Assembly: GCA_900143635.1 (NCBI GenBank) | Contig: FREY01000009.1 | Location: forward strand, 1 to 64,000 | Length of the DNA: 64,000 nt | Source of the DNA: Rhodobacteraceae bacterium Alg231-04 | Lineage (GTDB): Bacteria; Pseudomonadota; Alphaproteobacteria; Rhodobacterales; Rhodobacteraceae | Direction of reading: 5' to 3' | Part shown: positions 59,949 through 64,000 of the stretch, piece after piece | How the letters are laid out: every line of letters begins with the position of its first letter | Position numbering within the stretch: position 1 is the stretch's first letter | The notes under the pieces: model-generated | Database searches by the model: none | What the model was told of the DNA's origin: nothing | Seen by the model: the letters and a program-made list of their open reading frames with translations, nothing else | Program-made: the position numbers and the translations under genes

Positions 59949-60319
59949 CGGCGCAGCCCCCCGACCCGACCACCGCCACCGCCGCCACCGCCGCCGACTG
60001 ACGGGCGGCTGATCGGCGGTCTGACCGAAGGCGGCCGTGCCGTTGGCGGTTGCGGTCTGGGCAAGGGCTGCACCGGACGTTCCGGTGGCAGCGGCTGGAT
60101 AGGCTTTGGCGGCTTCTCCGGCTTTTCCGGTTTCTCAGGCCTATCGGGGCTGCAATGCGGCGGGCAGCGATCCCAGTAATAATCATTCCACAGCACACCA
60201 TCATAATAAACGCCGGCACCGGGTTCGCGATCCGGATCACAGGCGGCCAGCGACGCCGCGACACAGGCCAGCAATACGGCCGTACGCGCCCGGCGCAGAT
60301 CCATGAGCATATCTCGCAT
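59945..60319 (-). CDS. Proline-rich lipoprotein with polyglycine tail
   Basis: A 124-residue predicted lipoprotein: lipobox SLAAC with Cys near residue 27, then an aromatic segment (YYDGVLWNDYYWDRCPPHC), a Pro/Glu/Lys-rich repeat (DRPEKPEKPEKPPKPI) and a C-terminal run of nine glycines. ATG 60319 has AGGGGA upstream. The proline-rich part could span the periplasm. Low complexity makes homology unreliable. Its end overlaps the convergent hydrolase stop. Confidence 0.68.
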   Translation of the reverse strand: MRDMLMDLRRARTAVLLACVAASLAACDPDREPGAGVYYDGVLWNDYYWDRCPPHCSPDRPEKPEKPEKPPKPIQPLPPERPVQPLPRPQPPTARPPSVRPPISRPSVGGGGGGGGGRVGGLRR

Positions 60320-60329
60320 GGCTATCCCC

Positions 60330-60896
60330 TTAATAAACCGGCCGGAAGGAGGCGAAGATGGCATTCACATCCTCAACCAGCGCCGGGTTCACCCCGGCTT
60401 CCATCACCACAACAGAGATCGCAACCCGGTCACCCGGAAGATCAATCGTCAGCGCGGTAAAGCTGACGCCACGCCCCGCGCGGGTACCACTGCCAGTGAT
60501 CCGCCCCGCCGGACGACCGCCGATGGTAATCGTGCTACGGTCCGAAACCGTCGCATCACGCAGCAGGAAGGGTCCGATTTCCCCCAGATACCGCATGGCC
60601 TGTTCCTGGGTGCGAACGCCTTCGGGTGACAGGAACCCCATCCAGACCCCCTCCTCTGCGGTGGGCCGCAGGCCGATAACGCGGCCAACCTGCCGACTTT
60701 GCCCCGTGTCCGGCGAGGTCAGCTCTCGTGAGCCACCCGCCCGAACCGACCAGAAGTCAGGAATGCTGAGGGCAAACAGGCTGCGCCCCTGGTCCCGGTA
60801 AGTCACCGGCATATCTGCCGCAGCGGCCACAGGCAGCCCTGCCGTCAGGCAGGCTGCCACCGCTGCCACTATCCATTTTCTGAAGCGTGATCGCAT
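60330..60896 (-). CDS. Secreted protein, uncharacterised
   Basis: A 188-residue protein with a signal peptide (WIVAAVAACLTAGLPVAAAAD). The mature part has a strand-rich fold: SLFALSIPDFWSVRAGG, VWMGFLSPEGVRTQEQAMRY and TITIGGRPAGRITGSG, ending VEDVNAIFASFRPVY. The pattern resembles periplasmic PsbP-like or lipid-binding folds, but I cannot name a family. ATG 60896 gives a good signal peptide. It precedes the proline-rich lipoprotein by ten bases; likely one operon. Confidence 0.72.
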   Translation of the reverse strand: MRSRFRKWIVAAVAACLTAGLPVAAAADMPVTYRDQGRSLFALSIPDFWSVRAGGSRELTSPDTGQSRQVGRVIGLRPTAEEGVWMGFLSPEGVRTQEQAMRYLGEIGPFLLRDATVSDRSTITIGGRPAGRITGSGTRAGRGVSFTALTIDLPGDRVAISVVVMEAGVNPALVEDVNAIFASFRPVY

Positions 60897-61323
60897 TCCC
60901 GGTATCCTCTTTAACATCCATGCCCGCAATTGGCGCTACAATGATCATCTATGATGTAATGCGCTGGTGCATAACAGCAAAACCAGAGTGCGTCAGACCC
61001 ATCACAGAGGCAAGCACTGCATGACCAAAGGCCCAAGGGCACTTGCTGTGATATCCCCCGCCCGCCCCGCAAAGCACGGCCTTCCCCGCAGCCCTCGACC
61101 TGACGGCAATTCCTCAGGACAGACGGCCGCCAAGTCGATCAATACGCCGCCCCGTCTGACGCCCGGCAGCGCCGCAAATCGACTTCAGCCGCTGAAACCG
61201 CAGAAAAACCCGTCAAAAGCAGAGCAAATGGCCACATCTCACCCGCCCAGCCTTGCTGTTAGGGCCCGCCTCCTCTAAGACCCGCCGCATCTCCCGCCTA
61301 ATCACAATAAGGTGCATCCGCCG
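60897..61323. other. Region upstream of purB, no gene
   Basis: About 430 bases between the divergent secreted-protein gene and purB. An open frame at 60967-61278 has no recognisable features and the composition of a chance ORF. I see promoters for neither gene with confidence. Confidence 0.45.
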
Positions 61324-62628
61324 ATGATCCCCCGTTATTCCCGCCCCGAAATGGTCGCCATCTGGTCGCCGGAAACCAAATTCCGCATCTGGTACGAGAT
61401 CGAAGCACATGCCTGCGACGCGCAGGCCAAGCTGGGCGTGATCCCGCAGGAAAACGCGGATGCCGTCTGGAAAGCCAAAGACGTCGAATTTGACGTGGCC
61501 CGCATCGATGAAATCGAAGCCGTCACCAAACATGACGTCATCGCCTTCCTCACCCACCTGGCTGAACATGTCGGCTCCGAAGAAGCCCGTTTTGTGCATC
61601 AGGGCATGACCTCCTCGGACGTGCTGGACACCTGCCTGAATGTGCAGCTGGTCCGCGCCGCCGACATCCTGCTCGGTGGCGTAGACCGCGTCCTCGCAGC
61701 CCTGAAAACACGCGCCTACGAGCATAAGGACGACGTGCGCGTTGGCCGCAGCCACGGTATCCACGCAGAGCCCACCACCATGGGCCTGACCTTCGCGCGT
61801 TTCTACGCCGAGATGGACCGCAACAAGAACCGTCTGGAAAAAGCCCGCTGGGAAATCGCCACCGGTGCTGTTTCCGGCGCGGTTGGTACCTTCGCCAATA
61901 TCGACCCTTCGGTAGAAGAGCACGTTTGCGAAAAGATGGGCCTGCGCGCTGAGCCGATTTCCACGCAAGTCATCCCGCGTGACCGTCACGCGATGTTCTT
62001 TGCCACCCTCGGTGTCATTGCCTCGTCGATCGAAAACGTCGCCACCGAAATCCGCCACATGCAGCGCACCGAGGTGCTGGAAGGCGCGGAATTCTTCTCG
62101 ATGGGTCAAAAGGGCTCTTCGGCGATGCCGCACAAGAAGAACCCGGTTCTGACCGAAAACCTGACCGGTCTGGCCCGTCTGGTGCGCATGTCTGTGGTTC
62201 CGGCAATGGAAAACGTCGCCCTGTGGCACGAACGTGATATCTCGCACTCCTCGGTTGAGCGCGCGATTGGCCCGGATTCGACCGTGACCCTCGATTTCGC
62301 CCTGCACCGTCTGGCAGGCGTCGTCGAAAAGATGATCATCTACCCGCAGAACATGCTCGACAACATGAACAAGTTCCCCGGTCTGGTGATGTCGCAGCGC
62401 GTTCTTCTGTCGCTGACACAGGCTGGCGTGTCGCGCGAAGCGGCCTATTCCATGGTGCAGCGCAACGCCCTGAAAGTCTGGGAAGAGCGTCTGGACTTCC
62501 GCGAGCTGTTGCTGGCCGACGAAGAGGTTGTTGCGGCCCTTGGCGTTGATGGCATCAACGAGAAATTCGACATGGGCTATCACACCAAACATGTCGACAC
62601 GATCTTTGCCCGCGTATTTGGCGAGTAA
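61324..62628 (+). CDS. purB: Adenylosuccinate lyase
   Basis: A 434-residue fumarase/aspartase-superfamily enzyme acting twice in purine synthesis. The signature loop is GSSAMPHKKNPVLTENLTG; other blocks are FVHQGMTSSDVLDT and VGRSHGIHAEPTTMGL with the catalytic His. ATG 61324 gives the usual N terminus (IPRYSRPEMVAIWSPE); the in-frame GTG at 61312 is less likely. Confidence 0.97.
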   Translation: MIPRYSRPEMVAIWSPETKFRIWYEIEAHACDAQAKLGVIPQENADAVWKAKDVEFDVARIDEIEAVTKHDVIAFLTHLAEHVGSEEARFVHQGMTSSDVLDTCLNVQLVRAADILLGGVDRVLAALKTRAYEHKDDVRVGRSHGIHAEPTTMGLTFARFYAEMDRNKNRLEKARWEIATGAVSGAVGTFANIDPSVEEHVCEKMGLRAEPISTQVIPRDRHAMFFATLGVIASSIENVATEIRHMQRTEVLEGAEFFSMGQKGSSAMPHKKNPVLTENLTGLARLVRMSVVPAMENVALWHERDISHSSVERAIGPDSTVTLDFALHRLAGVVEKMIIYPQNMLDNMNKFPGLVMSQRVLLSLTQAGVSREAAYSMVQRNALKVWEERLDFRELLLADEEVVAALGVDGINEKFDMGYHTKHVDTIFARVFGE

Positions 62629-62647
62629 TCTCGGCAGCTTTCCGAAC

Positions 62648-62679
62648 AAAGGGCGCAGCTTCGGCTGCGCCCTTTTTCG
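62648..62679 (+). terminator. purB terminator
   Basis: AAAGGGCGCAGC, loop TTCG, GCTGCGCCCTTTTTCG. A perfect stem closed by a UUCG tetraloop, 20 bases after purB. Confidence 0.95.
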
Positions 62680-62763
62680 TTCAGCGCCCAGGTTTCACAC
62701 GCACAATGCGCGGCAAGGCTCTGTTATTGGTATTTAAATTCAATAGCTGATATCTGTCGCGGC

Positions 62764-63738
62764 ATGAACCTATTCGCCACCTTTGACGAAGCCTTGATCC
62801 GCAGCCAAGCGGATGAGTTTCTGTCCAAGATGGGAATATCCGGTAAACCCTTCATCAATTGCCTTCACACAGCGGCCGATCACGGGCGCAACCAGATGGT
62901 CTTCACTCTCGCGCTCGAAGGCGGCCTGAACTTCGCAATGAAGAGCGATTTCGTCCCAGGCCAGCAATGGATCGAAAAAGAATTCAACCTGCTAAAGGAT
63001 CTAGAGGCGCATTTCTCAAGAGATGAGAAGTTTGGTGTGATTGCACCTGTATATCTTGGTCGTGATCGCAGCTTTCATGTCACCGCCTTCACCGACGGCC
63101 CAACGGCCAGCGATGTGCTTCATTCGCCCAAGACCCCGCAACAGGCGCGTCAGGTATTCCGGCGGGCCGGAGGCTGGCTGGACCGTCTTCATAGGTTTAC
63201 AACGCCGGAACCACAAAACATCTGGACCAACTGGATTTTCGACGAAATTCAAAACCTGCAGGTTTCAGGCGACCCACGGGCCGAGGAAACGATCTACCGC
63301 CCTTACCTCAGTGCCTTGAGGCAGGATGCCGAACAGTTTCAGGAACACCCCTGCGAGCGGGTCTTCTCCCATGCAGATTTTCATGGGCGTAACCTCATTT
63401 TGGCCAATGGCAAAACCGTTGGTCTGGATCTCGCCTATGCGCATGAAAAACCAGCGCTTTACGATGTCGTTGATTTTCTGATGGAAGATCTTCGCCTACC
63501 CGGTGCGGCCCATCAGATTGGCCCCGGTGGGATACGAACAGAAAGCTGGGACTATTTTTTCAAACTCTACCGCCACCCAATCCCCGCTCCTCTGATGAAC
63601 TTTCACCTGCGGGCCGCTTTGCTGATACGGCTCTTAAAGATCACCAAAACCAATTATGCCAACAGTGCCTATAAGAAGGCCCAGTTTCACACCATACTCC
63701 ATCGGATGGAATGTGCCTTCAGCCTGCCGCTGGGGTGA
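62764..63738 (+). CDS. APH-family phosphotransferase
   Basis: A 324-residue kinase-fold protein. The catalytic loop is complete: FSHADFHGRNLILANG (HxDxxxxN pattern), followed by the metal Asp in TVGLDLAYAHE. An upstream Lys in LNFAMKSDFVPGQ probably contacts ATP. It is more canonical than the APH-like protein at 57537-58400. Substrate unknown; related enzymes phosphorylate choline, sugars or antibiotics. It stands alone after purB. Confidence 0.82.
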   Translation: MNLFATFDEALIRSQADEFLSKMGISGKPFINCLHTAADHGRNQMVFTLALEGGLNFAMKSDFVPGQQWIEKEFNLLKDLEAHFSRDEKFGVIAPVYLGRDRSFHVTAFTDGPTASDVLHSPKTPQQARQVFRRAGGWLDRLHRFTTPEPQNIWTNWIFDEIQNLQVSGDPRAEETIYRPYLSALRQDAEQFQEHPCERVFSHADFHGRNLILANGKTVGLDLAYAHEKPALYDVVDFLMEDLRLPGAAHQIGPGGIRTESWDYFFKLYRHPIPAPLMNFHLRAALLIRLLKITKTNYANSAYKKAQFHTILHRMECAFSLPLG

Positions 63739-63856
63739 CTTGCCTTTGCGGGCTGTCTTCATATGAAAACTGAAGGTCCTCGCGGGAATGTGATTAAGGA
63801 TCTGGGCCACTCCGGGTTTTGATGCCAATCGAGATTAACCCCGACCGGAGATTTTC

Positions 63857-64000
63857 ATGCGCATTTTAATGATTGTTGGTGCCCTCGCCCTGTCATTCCC
63901 GACATTGGCACTTGCAGCGGGTGATGAAGACAGCAGCCCACCCAAACCCACTAACACCACAAAAACCTGCAAGGGCGTGAAGGTCTGGGACGACGACAAG
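63857..64000 (+). CDS. Secreted protein, partial at right edge
   Basis: The first 48 codons of a gene that continues past the window. ATG 63857 has CGGAG eight bases upstream. A signal peptide (MIVGALALSFPTLALA, cleavage after ALA) is followed by a low-complexity GDEDSSPPKPTNTT stretch and KTCKGVKVWDDDK. CKGxxVWDxDK openings occur in secreted roseobacter proteins that often carry tetratricopeptide repeats, but this is from memory and the rest of the gene is not visible. Confidence 0.7.
   Translation, partial: MRILMIVGALALSFPTLALAAGDEDSSPPKPTNTTKTCKGVKVWDDDK

Noticed and set aside
60967-61278. Plus-strand 103-codon ORF upstream of purB
   Set aside because: Low-complexity Pro/Ser/Arg composition, no ribosome site and no domain; likely chance.
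61213-62649. Minus-strand 478-codon open frame opposite purB
   Set aside because: Antisense of adenylosuccinate lyase with no motif of its own.

Overview
The window is chromosomal DNA of a marine alphaproteobacterium of the Roseobacter group (Rhodobacteraceae). The evidence is a DMSP lyase of the DddP type, a Rhodobacter-type gene transfer agent (GTA) cluster between mltG/fabF and cysE, two alphaproteobacterial porins, TRAP transport genes, dense gene packing and GC-rich third codon positions that create many long antisense shadow ORFs. No rRNA, insertion sequence or CRISPR array was seen. One tRNA (Leu, anticodon TAG) is present.

Layout. (1) 1-4915: a four-gene minus-strand operon (cupin, SDR, flavin amine oxidase, MFS permease) divergent from a TetR-family repressor, with two copies of one palindromic operator between them. 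(2) 5104-5943: a DUF2189 membrane protein. (3) 5971-13396: a 7 kb accessory block (Asp/Glu racemase family, D-amino-acid dehydrogenase-like, fused TRAP permease, TAXI binding protein, divergent LysR) bounded by two direct copies of the cysK 3' end plus terminator hairpin; the left copy is fused head-to-head to the 3' end of a pyruvate dehydrogenase E2 gene. (4) 13317-15486: cysK and cysE. (5) 15643-23925: GTA cluster read on the minus strand. A single large deletion joins the first third of the large terminase to the last ~56 codons of the major tail protein, so portal, protease, capsid and connector genes are absent, while gp10 to gp15 remain intact. (6) 24121-30005: mltG, fabF, a HisA paralogue, acpP, fabG, fabD.

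(7) 30184-32917: cytochrome b561-YceI fusion, a periplasmic YceI protein and a small membrane protein. (8) 33208-34449: rpsF-rpsR-rplI. (9) 34662-37536: a lipoprotein, an RTX protein, a lytic transglycosylase and an aquaporin. (10) 37681-41874: trigger factor and two paralogous porins. (11) 42150-43582: psd and pssA for phosphatidylethanolamine synthesis, then tRNA-Leu and a Hint-like protein. (12) 44569-48162: NAD(P)H-hydrate repair enzyme, glnB and glnA. (13) 48131-49682: a small TetR/AhpD-like cassette bounded by direct copies of the glnA 3' end and terminator. (14) 49756-54196: two acetyltransferases, an Hsp70 relative and uncharacterised genes. (15) 54234-56476: a DUF3445 haem oxidase-like gene divergent from dddP. 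(16) 56551-64000: Hint protein, two APH-like kinases, hydrolase-OsmC fusion, secreted proteins, purB and a partial gene at the right edge.

The most striking structure is that two accessory cassettes are each flanked by duplicated 3' ends, terminator included, of the housekeeping gene they sit beside, and that a third truncated 3' tail (E2) lies at one junction. Together with the deleted GTA, this points to gene 3' ends and their terminators as recurrent recombination endpoints in this lineage. All functional calls rest on motif reading by eye; no database search was run.
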